Assembly (NCBI RefSeq): GCF_007558825.1
Contig: NZ_VLTK01000010.1
Span: 62,001 to 126,000 of the forward strand
DNA length: 64,000 bases
Direction of reading: 5' to 3'
Source: Brevibacterium aurantiacum
Lineage (GTDB): Bacteria > Actinomycetota > Actinomycetes > Actinomycetales > Brevibacteriaceae
This document shows, one piece after another, positions 8,152-16,912 of the stretch (the first letter of the stretch is position 1; the number at the start of each line of letters is the position of its first letter). The notes beneath the pieces are model-generated. The model saw only the letters and a program-made list of their open reading frames with translations. It was not told where the DNA came from and did no database searches. A program made the position numbers and the translations under genes.

Positions 8152-9360
8152 TCAGCGCCTCGCGACGCCTTCGGCATCCGCAGCGGCCTCAACCGCAGCC
8201 GCCACAGCAGGAGCAACCCGCTCGTCCATCGCACCGGGCACGATGTAGTCCGGACGCAGGTCATCGCCGACCAGGTCGGCGATGGCACGCGCGGCGGCAA
8301 GCTTCATCGCGTCTGTGATGTCGGTGGCTCCCACGTCCAGGGCTCCGCGGAAGATTCCGGGGAACGCGAGGACGTTGTTGATCTGGTTCGGGAAGTCGCT
8401 GCGTCCGGTGGCCACCACTGTGGCGTACTTCGCGGCGATGTCCGGCAGAACTTCCGGGTTCGGGTTGGACAGGGCGAAGATGATCGCGTCATCAGCCATC
8501 TGCGACAGGTGCGCCTCGTCGATGGTGCCGCCGGAGACTCCGATGAACGCATCGGCGCCGTTCAGCGCTGTGTCGATTCCGCCGGAGATGGCCCGTGGGT
8601 TCGTCTCGGCGGCGAGTGCCTGCTTCGTTTCGGTGAGATCGCTGCGGCCAGCTTCCACGATACCCTTGGAGTCGAGGACGACGACGTCGTCGACACCGGC
8701 ATCACGCAGAATCTTGACGACGGCCACACCGGCTGCACCAGCACCCGAGACGACGACACGCAGTGACTCGAATGGCTTGTCGACCACGCGCAGCGCGTTC
8801 GTCAGCGCGGCGAGCACGACGACGGCGGTTCCGTGCTGGTCATCGTGCATGACGGGAATGTCGAGGGCGGCCTTGACGCGGTCCTCGATCTCGAAGCAGC
8901 GAGGCGCGGAGATGTCCTCGAGGTTGACGGCACCGAAGGTGGGAGCCATGCGCACAATGGTCTCGACGATCTCGTCGGTGTCGTTGGTATCAAGCACGAT
9001 CGGGATCGCGTTGAGTCCGCTGAAGCTCTTGAACAGCGCACACTTGCCCTCCATGACGGGCAGAGAGGCCTTAGGGCCGATGTCACCGAGGCCAAGCACA
9101 GCCGAGCCGTCGGAGATGACGGCGACTAGGCGGCCGGTCCAGGTGTGGGTGCGAGCCATTTCCGGCTCGTCCTTGATCGCAGTGCAGACCTTAGCCACGC
9201 CCGGCGTGTAGGCGATCGAGAGATCGCGCTGGGTCTCGAGCGGTCGAGTGAGCTCGGCGGAGAGTTTTCCGCCTTCGTGTGCGGCGAAGATCTCCCCATC
9301 GGTGATGGCAGGAGCAGAGGCCTGTGCCGCCTGTGCGGCAGTTTCGGTCGTAGTCGTCAT
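8152..9360 (-). CDS. Malic enzyme (NAD(P)-dependent, short bacterial form)
   Basis: 402 residues; decarboxylates malate to pyruvate with NAD(P)+. Motifs in order: SIAYTPGVAKVC, SDGSAVLGLGDIGPKASLPVMEGK, FGAVNLEDISAPRCFEIE (metal-binding region), MHDDQHGTAVV, the Rossmann loop GAGAAGVAVVKIL and SNPNPEVLPD. The length excludes the fused MaeB type with a phosphotransacetylase domain. The start at 9360 (MTTTTETAAQ) follows GGGATC; a longer frame to 9411 looks non-coding. It is monocistronic, with a long upstream region. Cofactor preference cannot be read with certainty. Confidence 0.94.
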   Translation of the reverse strand: MTTTTETAAQAAQASAPAITDGEIFAAHEGGKLSAELTRPLETQRDLSIAYTPGVAKVCTAIKDEPEMARTHTWTGRLVAVISDGSAVLGLGDIGPKASLPVMEGKCALFKSFSGLNAIPIVLDTNDTDEIVETIVRMAPTFGAVNLEDISAPRCFEIEDRVKAALDIPVMHDDQHGTAVVVLAALTNALRVVDKPFESLRVVVSGAGAAGVAVVKILRDAGVDDVVVLDSKGIVEAGRSDLTETKQALAAETNPRAISGGIDTALNGADAFIGVSGGTIDEAHLSQMADDAIIFALSNPNPEVLPDIAAKYATVVATGRSDFPNQINNVLAFPGIFRGALDVGATDITDAMKLAAARAIADLVGDDLRPDYIVPGAMDERVAPAVAAAVEAAADAEGVARR

Positions 9361-9903
9361 GTTTGATCCCTTAAGGTCGTGTGACGGCCGGCGGAAAACC
9401 AGTGCTGTCATCGAATGTCGTCATTGGAATGCGCCCGGATCTCAGAATTCTCGGGACAGCGTTCATGTCGGAACAAAAGCCACGCGATGGTTAGCGCGGC
9501 AACGTCGGCGCACGTGAACGATCGAATTCCTTTGTGAAGGGTCGAACGCATGCGCGCAGTGCAGGAGAGCGACGCATCTCAGCGGATCTCGACTTGGTCA
9601 GTCGCTCCTGGCAACTGGATCAGCATAACGCACCGATTCGGTGGTGCCTATGAAAATCGCCCCCTTCGCCGAGGCGGCTCACCGGTGCGCACCCCGCTCA
9701 GCGGCCCTGTTGATGAGTTCGCCGGATAAACGGCCGGGCCCCCTGCCCTCCCCCGGAATGTCAGGGAACTCTACGGTTTCCCCACCGCCTGCCTGAGCGC
9801 GAAACAGGGCTATTCAATAGGACTTTCCTGGCCGCAGAATAGACGCGGGAGAGCCTGCACCCCTACTGAAGGCATGAAGTTCACACCACCACATGAGCTC
9901 GAG
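9361..9903. other. 543-bp intergenic region upstream of malic enzyme; no gene seen
   Basis: No convincing coding sequence on either strand. The only structure I can support is CACCGATTCGGTG (9631-9643), a perfect 6-bp inverted repeat next to a TATGCT hexamer on the minus strand (9627-9622) that could be the malic enzyme -10. A short palindrome CTATTCAATAG occurs at 9810-9820. Confidence 0.5.
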
Positions 9904-10515
9904 CTACGTACCGCTGCCTGCCCCACGAAGCGAATACGTCACCAGGCGATCGACATTGAGATCGGCGAGCGGCACCTTGAGGATGAGGAGACGGTGATAG
10001 CAGGCTCCCCACAGCTGGTCGACCATGATGTCGAGATCTGCCTCGGCGTTGAGTTCACCGGTCAGCTGGGAGACCCGCAGTCGCTGCCGTGCCAACTCGC
10101 GTCGGGGAAGGGCGTAGGTGCGGCTCCATACATCGGCGACATCTGGGTCGATCTGCACCGCGCCGATGAGCTCCGTGATCGGCTTGCCCACCTTCTCATC
10201 GGTCAGGAGTGTCACGAATGCGGTGAGCTGAGCAACCAGATCCGCATGCAGGTCACCGGTGTCTGGGAACTCGAGCGTGGGTTCGCTGCTTGCGAAGTAC
10301 GCCTCTGCCGCTATCGCACCGGGCGAGGGCCACCATTTGTACAATGTGGTCTTACTCGCACCGGATTCCCTCGCGATCCGCTCAAAGGTGACCGCCTGCA
10401 TGCCTTCCTCAAAGAGAAGTCGAACCGTTGCGGTCAGCACCTCGGATCGAACCTCGGCGGCGGACCGACGGCCACGCCCCCTCTTCTCCGCTGACGCCTC
10501 CACTGATACCTTCAT
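9904..10515 (-). CDS. TetR-family transcriptional regulator
   Basis: 203 residues. The N-terminal helix-turn-helix region is VTFERIARESGASKTTLYKWWPSPGAIAAEAY, preceded by a basic arm (KRGRGRRSAAE). The C-terminal domain resembles the TetR_C_11 type (helical, ligand binding). It is divergently transcribed from the SDR gene at 10604 across an 88-bp region holding two matching operator-like palindromes, so it most likely represses that SDR and itself. Confidence 0.9.
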   Translation of the reverse strand: MKVSVEASAEKRGRGRRSAAEVRSEVLTATVRLLFEEGMQAVTFERIARESGASKTTLYKWWPSPGAIAAEAYFASSEPTLEFPDTGDLHADLVAQLTAFVTLLTDEKVGKPITELIGAVQIDPDVADVWSRTYALPRRELARQRLRVSQLTGELNAEADLDIMVDQLWGACYHRLLILKVPLADLNVDRLVTYSLRGAGSGT

Positions 10516-10529
10516 CGCTGCCCCTCACT

Positions 10530-10583
10530 TATGAACACACCGTCCATAACCGTGCTAATCTATTTATGAACGAATTGTTCATA
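10530..10583. promoter_or_regulatory. Twin TetR operators between divergent tetR and SDR genes
   Basis: Site 1, 10530-10548: TATGAAC-N5-GTCCATA (one mismatch). Site 2, 10565-10583: TATGAAC-N5-GTTCATA (perfect). Both have 7-bp arms and a 5-base spacer, with centres 35 bp apart. Site 2 lies just upstream of the SDR ribosome-binding site. Confidence 0.75.
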
Positions 10584-10603
10584 TCATATCGCAAGGAGAG
10601 ACC

Positions 10604-11341
10604 ATGGCCAGCACACAGGATCGGGTCGCAATCGTCACCGGCGGCTCCGGAGGGATCGGACGCACCAGCGCTGAACGCCTGGCCGCCGACGGCTTTGCCG
10701 TCGTCGTCCACTACGCAGGCAATAAGGACCGTGCCGACGACACCGTCTCCGGCATCGTCTCGAATGGCGGCAGCGCCATCGCCGCGGGAGGCGACATCGC
10801 CGACGAGCACGCCATGGCCGCCTTGTTCGATGTCGCCCAGGATGAGCTCGGCGGCGTGGACGTGCTTGTGCATTCGGCCGGCATCATGCCCTTGTCGCCG
10901 ATTGCGCAGCTGGATCTGGAAGTATTCGACCAGGTGCAGCGCACAAACGTGCGCGGCACATTCGTCGTCGACCAGCTCGCAGCGCAGCGCATGCGCGACG
11001 GCGGGGCGATCATCAACTTCTCAACGTCTGTCACTCGCCTGCAGATCCCTGGCTACGGCGCGTACGCCGCATCCAAAGGTGCAGTCGAAGCAATCACGCT
11101 GATCCTCGCCCGGGAGCTTCGCGAACGCGACATCACGGTCAACGCAGTCGCTCCCGGCCCGACCGGCACCCCGCTGTTCTTCGAGGGCAAGACCCAGGAA
11201 CAGATCGATGGCATCGCGTCCGCAAACCCCATGGGACGCCTGGGCACACCGGAGGATATCGCCGAGGTGGTGTCATTCCTTGCCGGCCCCGGCCGATGGG
11301 TCAACGGTCAGACCCTGTACACCAACGGAGGCGCCGCGTGA
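10604..11341 (+). CDS. Short-chain dehydrogenase/reductase (classical SDR)
   Basis: 245 residues, with cofactor loop TGGSGGIG near the N-terminus, the HSAG strand motif, catalytic Ser in NFSTSVT, and the YAASK active site. The C-terminus ends in the usual WVNGQTLYTNGGAA. The start is preceded by AAGGAG at an ideal distance. Many relatives are annotated 3-oxoacyl-ACP reductase or glucose dehydrogenase-like, but the substrate is unknown. The divergent TetR and twin operators suggest induction by a small, perhaps carbonyl-containing, compound. Confidence 0.9.
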   Translation: MASTQDRVAIVTGGSGGIGRTSAERLAADGFAVVVHYAGNKDRADDTVSGIVSNGGSAIAAGGDIADEHAMAALFDVAQDELGGVDVLVHSAGIMPLSPIAQLDLEVFDQVQRTNVRGTFVVDQLAAQRMRDGGAIINFSTSVTRLQIPGYGAYAASKGAVEAITLILARELRERDITVNAVAPGPTGTPLFFEGKTQEQIDGIASANPMGRLGTPEDIAEVVSFLAGPGRWVNGQTLYTNGGAA

Positions 11342-11444
11342 GCACGGTCTTCCGCCGGGTCGCTCACCACTACCGGTCGGAAGCCGCACTGCAGAAACAG
11401 CCCGAAGAAGCCGTCACCCGGCACCACTGACCGAGCATTGCCGA

Positions 11445-11464
11445 TGTAAAACGATCGTTGTACA
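11445..11464. promoter_or_regulatory. Probable operator of the downstream TetR gene
   Basis: TGTAAAACGATCGTTGTACA is a near-perfect palindrome (two mismatched pairs of ten) with the core AACGATCGTT. It ends 9 bases before the TetR start codon, consistent with autoregulation. Confidence 0.6.
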
Positions 11465-11473
11465 GTTGTCGAT

Positions 11474-11998
11474 ATGACCACCACACGATCGGACATCATC
11501 GCCAGCAGTGAGCGCGTCTTCGACCGCAAGGGCTTCGCCGCCACCGGCATGGACACCCTCACCGAGGCGGCCCACGTGTCCTCGCGGACACTGTACAAAC
11601 ACCTGGGCAGCAAGTCAGAGCTGGCCGTCGCCGTCCTCGAGACCCGCATGGAGCGGTTCTTCGACTCGTGCACGGCCGCGAGCATCGATGATCTCTTCAC
11701 CGGCCTCGAGACGTGGATTCGGGCCGAAGGTGCGCGGGGCTGCCTATTCCTCCGCGCACAGGGTGAAACCGACTCGCCTGACTCCGGAATCTCCACGGTC
11801 GTCTCCGAATATCGGAGGCGGTTGCGCGAACTCATCGGCCACCTCGTCGAAAACGTGCTCGGGCGCGCGGACGAAGCGCTGACCAATGAGATGCTCATCG
11901 TGTTCGAGGGCGCCACCTCGGCGGCGTCCTATCTGGGCACAGGCGCGGTGACCGCGGCCCGAGGCGCAGCGAGCGCGCTGCTTGATCGTGCGCGTTGA
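11474..11998 (+). CDS. TetR-family transcriptional regulator
   Basis: 174 residues. The helix-turn-helix is MDTLTEAAHVSSRTLYKHLGSKSELAVAV; the C-terminal domain contains GARGCLFLRAQGE, typical of regulators beside NAD(P)H oxidoreductases and SDRs. It lies 40 bases ahead of the flavodoxin-fold oxidoreductase on the same strand and probably forms an operon with it, controlled by the palindrome in front. Confidence 0.9.
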   Translation: MTTTRSDIIASSERVFDRKGFAATGMDTLTEAAHVSSRTLYKHLGSKSELAVAVLETRMERFFDSCTAASIDDLFTGLETWIRAEGARGCLFLRAQGETDSPDSGISTVVSEYRRRLRELIGHLVENVLGRADEALTNEMLIVFEGATSAASYLGTGAVTAARGAASALLDRAR

Positions 11999-12038
11999 AT
12001 CGATCCCACTGACTGCCACCGACCGAAGGATCAGGCCC

Positions 12039-12710
12039 ATGCACCTGCTGACCGTCTTCGCCCACCCGATCCGCACAAGCTACCCGGGCACGGTGATGGA
12101 TGCCTTCCACGAACCGTTCGTAGCCGCAGATCACTCGATCGATGTCCTCGACCTCCACGCCGAGGACTTCGACCCACGATTCACCGAGGCGGACCACAGC
12201 CACTTCTGGGGCGGTCCGATCCCGTCCGGCATCGCCGATATGCACCAGCGGGTTGAGGCCGCAGACCGATTGGCGTTCGTCTTCCCGGTCTACTGGTGGT
12301 CGATGCCGGCGCTGATGAAGGGGTGGATCGAACGGGTCTTCACCGGCGACTGGGCCTATCAGTACGGTGCGGGTGTTGCCGACAGAGGCAAGGAGCCGCT
12401 GAACGGGCTCCTCCCCCGCGTACCGACAGCACTCCTCGGAGTCGGCGGTTCCAAGCAGCGCACTTATGACAAATACGGGTATGGGGAAGCGATGCACGCC
12501 CAACTCGACATCGGCATCTTCGCCTACTGCGGAATCACAGATGTCGAAAGCCACCTCATCTACGACGTCGAAGGTGAACACAACGCCGCTAACCGAACCG
12601 CCGGAATCGCCCAGGCGCGAGACATCGCCACCGCATTCGCGTCTGAGACCCGCACTCCGAGAAACGCGAAAGTGGACTATCTCGAGAATCGTTCAGGCCG
12701 TTCGGCCTGA
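12039..12710 (+). CDS. NAD(P)H oxidoreductase, flavodoxin-like fold (NQO/KefF family)
   Basis: 223 residues. The opening MHLLTVFAHPIRTSYPGTVMDAF is the phosphate-binding loop of the Flavodoxin_2 fold, and FVFPVYWWSMPALMKGWIERVF is the hallmark of NQO1/KefF/MdaB-type FMN/FAD quinone reductases. The start at 12039 has AAGGA upstream. It follows its probable TetR repressor. The role is probably two-electron reduction of quinones or electrophiles; the exact substrate is unknown. Confidence 0.9.
   Translation: MHLLTVFAHPIRTSYPGTVMDAFHEPFVAADHSIDVLDLHAEDFDPRFTEADHSHFWGGPIPSGIADMHQRVEAADRLAFVFPVYWWSMPALMKGWIERVFTGDWAYQYGAGVADRGKEPLNGLLPRVPTALLGVGGSKQRTYDKYGYGEAMHAQLDIGIFAYCGITDVESHLIYDVEGEHNAANRTAGIAQARDIATAFASETRTPRNAKVDYLENRSGRSA
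12693..12710 (+). terminator. Hairpin overlapping the oxidoreductase stop codon
   Basis: TCAGGCC-GTTC-GGCCTGA forms a 7-bp stem with a GTTC loop ending on the TGA stop. It probably ends transcription before the convergent CoA-transferase genes. There is no long T-tract. Confidence 0.5.
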
Positions 12711-12777
12711 TCATCATCCTCGTCCTGCTGTTCCACGACCCATGGTTCGCCGACTTGTCTGTCGACGGCAGCTCGAC

Positions 12778-13590
12778 TCAGCGCAGATAGATGCGGGTGG
12801 GGTCGAGATCGTCCCTGAGCACGGCCAACTCTTCGGGCGTAGGTGCGTGAGTCGCTTCGAGGTCAGTCGCGACCTGCAGGTCCCATCCGGTCTGTCGGAC
12901 AACCTCGGCGGGGTCGACTCCTGGGTGCACCGCCGTCAGCGTGAGCTCCTCGTCTTGGGCGAATCGGGTCATGATTCCCAGGTCCGTGATCACGTGCGTG
13001 ACTCCTGCACCGGCGGGCATGGTGCCGACTTCAGACTGTGCCGCCCGGTGGGGACTGGGCGAGGTGACGAAGTCGAGAGTCTCGACGAAGGTGCGCGGGG
13101 TGTGGCGACGCATGACGAGGAAGATCTCAGCCGCCCCGGCCATGGCCTCGATTGCTCCCCCGGAACCGGGAAGCCTGCTGTCAGGGTGCTCCCAGTCGTC
13201 ACCGATCAGAGTCGAGTTGAGGCTGCCGTAACGATCGACCTGAGCTGCACCGAGGAATCCGACGTCGATCCGCTGCCCCTGCAGGACATAGTTGAACAGG
13301 TGGGTCATCGGAATCACCGAGGCGGCTCCCGGCACCAGCACAGAGTCGGAGATAGTGCGCGGAAGGTCCGGTGGCCTGGCCCCGGTGACGCCCGATTCGT
13401 AGACGATCTCGATCTCCGGTGCCACGGTGCGCTGAGCCAGTGAGGTGGCCAGCGTCGGCAGTCCGTGTCCGGCGAAGACGACTCGGCGTCCGGCGAGGGC
13501 TCGAGCCGAATGGATGGTGAGCAGTTCACTGCTCGTGACGTCCTCACCAATGCTCTTCGTGTCGGTGTGCTCAGGTGTGCCAGCGGTCAT
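12778..13590 (-). CDS. Family I CoA transferase, beta subunit (glutaconate CoA-transferase/IpdB-like)
   Basis: 270 residues. Family features include the substrate loop GQRIDVGFLGAAQVDRYGSLNST and LPGSGGAIEAMAGAAE. It follows the alpha subunit with a 4-base overlap, as expected for a heterodimer. In steroid degraders the related IpdAB acts on a ring-opened CoA ester, but no other steroid genes are nearby, so the substrate here is open. The usual catalytic glutamate in such beta subunits cannot be assigned with confidence. Confidence 0.85.
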   Translation of the reverse strand: MTAGTPEHTDTKSIGEDVTSSELLTIHSARALAGRRVVFAGHGLPTLATSLAQRTVAPEIEIVYESGVTGARPPDLPRTISDSVLVPGAASVIPMTHLFNYVLQGQRIDVGFLGAAQVDRYGSLNSTLIGDDWEHPDSRLPGSGGAIEAMAGAAEIFLVMRRHTPRTFVETLDFVTSPSPHRAAQSEVGTMPAGAGVTHVITDLGIMTRFAQDEELTLTAVHPGVDPAEVVRQTGWDLQVATDLEATHAPTPEELAVLRDDLDPTRIYLR

Positions 13591-14501
13591 TCCCGGCCTC
13601 CATAGTTGACGGGTGTCGAATAGGCGTCACGGATGCCCAATTTGTCGAAATGGTCGGCTCCGAGCAGGGCAAGGAACTCCTCATGGTCTGCAGTGTCATG
13701 GATGTTGGTCTGCAGCCACTGCTTGACCGACTCGGCATCACGGGCCATTGCCGACCAGTCGCGAGAGAAGGCGTCGTCGCGGTCGTAGTATCCCTGCACT
13801 GCGTGCGGGTGCGCGCCGCGTGGCACCTCAACGACGGCGTCGACGACGTGGGAGGGAACGATCGTACGGTTCGGGTCGGACCGGATGATGGACTCGTCGA
13901 CGATCTCTTCAACGGTGACGATGAGCCGGCGGCCCGCGAAGGCTGCCTCGGTCTGGATCCCGAGCATTCCCCAGGCCTGCACGTTGCCGGCGGAGTCGGC
14001 CCGTTGGGCATGGATGACCGTGAGATCAGGGTTGAGAGCGGGGACGACATAGATCGGCGGGCCGCCGAATGGGTCACCCACGGCCTTGATCCGAGGATTC
14101 TTCTGGGCGAGATCGCTTCCCCGGTAGGAGGCGATCGGCTGGAATGGCAGCTTCGAGGCGCCGGCCTGGTATCTGGCCACCATTCCGCCGTGGCTGTATT
14201 CGTCGAACCACAGCGGCTCAGGATCCGAATGCTCGACTCTCCGGCGAAGTTCGTAGAGGGAGCCTGCCGAGCTGTTGGCCACGAAGGCAGCGATCAGTCC
14301 CGTGAGACAGTTCGCGCCGAGGAGCTGGTCGACGATGACATCACAGGACATGCGTGCCAGGGTGAGATTCGAGAATCTCTGACGGATGATCTCGTGTGCA
14401 GCAGCGACTGGCACGAGGTGGCCGAAGCCCTCCAGCGCGACCGTGTCTCCATCATTGAGATGGGCGCTGATCGCCTCCGACAGACTCATCGTCTTGTCCA
14501 T
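13587..14501 (-). CDS. Family I CoA transferase, alpha subunit (glutaconate CoA-transferase/IpdA-like)
   Basis: 304 residues. Recognisable stretches are LNDGDTVALEGFGHLVPVAAAHE near the N-terminus, DPFGGPPIYVVPALNPDLTVIHAQ and DSAGNVQAWG. The start at 14501 (MDKTMSLSEA) is preceded by AAGGAGG; a longer frame to 14606 is not needed. It forms a two-gene unit with the beta subunit and diverges from the histidine phosphatase gene across about 240 bp. Known family members move CoA between dicarboxylate or ring-cleavage acids; the actual acid is unknown. Confidence 0.87.
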   Translation of the reverse strand: MDKTMSLSEAISAHLNDGDTVALEGFGHLVPVAAAHEIIRQRFSNLTLARMSCDVIVDQLLGANCLTGLIAAFVANSSAGSLYELRRRVEHSDPEPLWFDEYSHGGMVARYQAGASKLPFQPIASYRGSDLAQKNPRIKAVGDPFGGPPIYVVPALNPDLTVIHAQRADSAGNVQAWGMLGIQTEAAFAGRRLIVTVEEIVDESIIRSDPNRTIVPSHVVDAVVEVPRGAHPHAVQGYYDRDDAFSRDWSAMARDAESVKQWLQTNIHDTADHEEFLALLGADHFDKLGIRDAYSTPVNYGGRE

Positions 14502-14743
14502 CGCGTCCTCCTTGAGCATCGATTGACTGTGACCTCGATCATCCTGCCAAAACAATTTATGCCAGTCCAATGCAGAAACTGTCCGCCATTCATACATTTT
14601 GAGCATTATTTACAATTGGTCGCTGCCTCGCGAAATTGTTTCGACCGAACGATCGCTCAGGTTCGATCGGCACCGTAGACTCGAACTCGATCGGCAATTG
14701 CGCGCACCGGCTCCGATGGCGGACGGTCGAGATGAGGAGAAAC

Positions 14744-15397
14744 ATGAGTGTTCTGTATCTGGTCCGACATGGCCAAGCATCATTCGGCACCGATGACTAT
14801 GACCGGCTGTCCGACCTCGGCAAAGATCAGAGCCGCATCACCGGCAAGCATCTCGCAGCACAGAGAGTCGCGCCGGTTCGCATCGTCCACGGTGAGATGC
14901 TGCGCCAGCGGCAGACTGCCGAAGGCATCCAGACCGGCCTCGGCAGCGGCCTGGATCCTCACATCGATTCCGGCTGGAACGAGTACCAGGCCTGGGAACT
15001 CACCGGGGCCCTGACCGACCCCGATCCTCGTGCGCAGAAGGATTCCAAGATTTTTCAGGCCGAGCTCGAACGCGGAGCTGCCCGCTGGGCCAGTGGAGAC
15101 TACGACGGCGACTACACGGAGTCGTTCAAGGAGTTCACCACTCGCGTCAACACCGCCCTCGATGACGCGTGCGCGACAATGAGTTCTGGCGAATCCACGA
15201 TCATCGTCTCCAGCGCCGGGGCAATCGCGTGGACGGCGGCCAGATTGCTCGGAGGCGGCTTCGACCAGTGGATGGCATTCAACCGGGTGACCGTGAACAC
15301 CGGAATCACCCGCATCGTCACCGGCCGCAGCGGCACCAGCCTCATCTCCTTCAACGAACACGGCCACCAGATCCCGGAGAAGGTCACCTACCGATAG
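14744..15397 (+). CDS. Histidine phosphatase family protein (phosphoglycerate mutase-like)
   Basis: 217 residues. The catalytic motif LVRHGQASFG is at the very start, and the second Arg/Glu region follows (RIVHGEMLRQRQTA). The start at 14744 has GAGGAG upstream. The family includes cofactor-dependent phosphoglycerate mutases and many broad phosphatases; the short length favours a phosphatase. It converges with the transporter gene, whose stop is 7 bases away, without an obvious terminator. Confidence 0.88.
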   Translation: MSVLYLVRHGQASFGTDDYDRLSDLGKDQSRITGKHLAAQRVAPVRIVHGEMLRQRQTAEGIQTGLGSGLDPHIDSGWNEYQAWELTGALTDPDPRAQKDSKIFQAELERGAARWASGDYDGDYTESFKEFTTRVNTALDDACATMSSGESTIIVSSAGAIAWTAARLLGGGFDQWMAFNRVTVNTGITRIVTGRSGTSLISFNEHGHQIPEKVTYR

Positions 15398-15404
15398 TCG
15401 ACCT

Positions 15405-16757
15405 CTACAGCAGGTACGGGGCCAATGCAGACAAGGCAACGAGGACCAGCCCACCGCCGATGCGCGAAGAGATCGACAGGAACGGCAGCAGATTCAATCT
15501 CTGCGAGGCCTGCAGCACAGCGAGGTCACCGCTGGATCCGAAATCGGCCAGCCCCAGACCGGCCGCGATCGCCGATTCGATCCAGTACAGCTTGACCAGC
15601 CAGCCCACGAAGCCGGCGACAAAAGCGGCCACAACCACGGTCAGCACAGTCATCGCCATGTATCCGGGGTCCGAGACCAGCGACAGGACCTCGTCGATGT
15701 TGATGGCGATCATGCTGATAGAGACGAGGATCGCAGGAATCATCGAATTCGCGACGAAGACGTACCACAGGTCGACCGACTCTTCCACGTACTGCGGCAT
15801 CGGAACGAAGATCTTCGCCAGCGCGCAGATGAGGATGAGGAACACATAGGCATGCAGCACCGGAAACAGGTCGCTGAGCAGATTCGACACGGCGAAGAGT
15901 GCGCCGGCGATGAAGAAGCCCATTACAGCCAGCTTGACTGCCGCCGCCGGTGAGCCGAGCTTCTCGGCCGTCGCTTCGGGCAGACGAACCCCCTGAGCGA
16001 GGACCCCATTGCCGTTGAACGCCTTGAGCCGGTGTCCGTGCTTCTTGCCCACATTGTTGAGGACCGCGGCAACGACGATGCAGACGATGTTGGCCACCGC
16101 GACCGCCGGCACCAAGGCCGTCAGGTATTCGGCCGCTGATCCGCCGCTGTTGTGAGCGATGATCTCTGAGATCGGAATGGCTCCGGCTGCAACGCCGCCT
16201 CCCAGAACCGGTCCGGCGACGAAGAAGATCGCATAGCCCGCACCGACTCCGGTGACCTGCCCAATCAGTCCGATCACGGTGAAGCACGCTGAGATTGTGA
16301 CGATGATCGGGATGAGAATTCGGGCGCCGGCCTTGATGAGCAGGCTGCGAGGCATCCCGAGGATGCTGCCTGTGATGAGCGCCGCCACGACGAATTCTCC
16401 GAACCCCGAGGTGTCATAGAAGCTGGTCACCAGGCCTTCGATGGAACCGGGGAGAACACCGACGTATTTGAAGATCGCCGGAACGAGGATGCAGAGAATG
16501 ACTCCGCCGCCGATCACCTTGAAATAGGGGATGGAATTTCCCACCCACATCAGGATTCCGCCCAAGGAGATGACTACCGCGAAGGCCGCCGTCATCCCGG
16601 TCCCCTCAGATGTGAGGCTCACTGCGATGAGGGCGATGATCGCCATCGGAATGAAAGCCAGGATGGGCAGCCCCATTATCGTGCGATCGACGGTCGTCTT
16701 CTCCTCCTGCACGTTCTCCGCCTGCTCAGAGTCCTCTTTGACTTCTCGACTTGTCAT
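15405..16757 (-). CDS. 2-hydroxycarboxylate transporter family (2HCT; CitS/MaeN-like) symporter
   Basis: 450 residues, about 11 hydrophobic segments. Two family re-entrant-loop regions are evident: the first around VGAGYAIFFVAGPVLGGGVAAGAIPIS, the second around FGSSGDLAVLQASQRLNLLPFLSISSRIGGG, close to the citrate/malate transporter pattern GGSGDVAVLSA...ISSRIGG. Known members carry citrate, malate or lactate with Na+ or H+. The start at 16757 (MTSREVKEDSEQ) gives a ~25-residue acidic N-terminus before the first segment. It diverges from a class III CoA transferase and a lyase, so the cargo is probably their substrate, a 2-hydroxy acid such as citramalate or 3-hydroxy-3-methylglutarate (inference). 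Confidence 0.88.
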   Translation of the reverse strand: MTSREVKEDSEQAENVQEEKTTVDRTIMGLPILAFIPMAIIALIAVSLTSEGTGMTAAFAVVISLGGILMWVGNSIPYFKVIGGGVILCILVPAIFKYVGVLPGSIEGLVTSFYDTSGFGEFVVAALITGSILGMPRSLLIKAGARILIPIIVTISACFTVIGLIGQVTGVGAGYAIFFVAGPVLGGGVAAGAIPISEIIAHNSGGSAAEYLTALVPAVAVANIVCIVVAAVLNNVGKKHGHRLKAFNGNGVLAQGVRLPEATAEKLGSPAAAVKLAVMGFFIAGALFAVSNLLSDLFPVLHAYVFLILICALAKIFVPMPQYVEESVDLWYVFVANSMIPAILVSISMIAINIDEVLSLVSDPGYMAMTVLTVVVAAFVAGFVGWLVKLYWIESAIAAGLGLADFGSSGDLAVLQASQRLNLLPFLSISSRIGGGLVLVALSALAPYLL

Positions 16758-16795
16758 AATTGTTCCGGTCCTACCTGGTAGACAAACTTCATTGA

Positions 16796-16816
16796 TTGCA
16801 TACAGATTCGTGTATG
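16796..16816. promoter_or_regulatory. GntR-type operator near the 2HCT transporter start
   Basis: CATACA-N6-TGTATG (16799-16816) is a perfect inverted repeat, preceded by TT to give TTGCATACA at 16796-16804. The same 9-mer occurs inverted at 16881-16889. It lies 39 bases upstream of the transporter start on the minus strand. Confidence 0.6.
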
Positions 16817-16880
16817 GTGTTTCTGTAATCGGCTCCATTGCTGGGAACGATTGAAAGCATACCTCAGAATACCGACTGAT

Positions 16881-16889
16881 TGTATGCAA
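16881..16889. promoter_or_regulatory. Second copy of the TTGCATACA half-site, before the CoA transferase
   Basis: TGTATGCAA is the exact reverse complement of TTGCATACA at 16796-16804. It sits 24 bases before the GTG start of the CoA transferase. One GntR regulator could thus control both divergent promoters. Confidence 0.5.
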
Positions 16890-16912
16890 CTTATTGTTTC
16901 AAAGGAGAACCA

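Noticed and set aside
8282..9211. 309-codon open frame on the + strand
   Set aside because: Antisense to malic enzyme, Ser/Thr/Ala-rich, with no ribosome-binding site or homology-like features.
12778..14501. Evidence for a steroid-degradation cluster
   Set aside because: Only the CoA transferase resembles IpdAB; no ketosteroid dehydrogenase, HsaC-type dioxygenase or Mce genes occur in the window.
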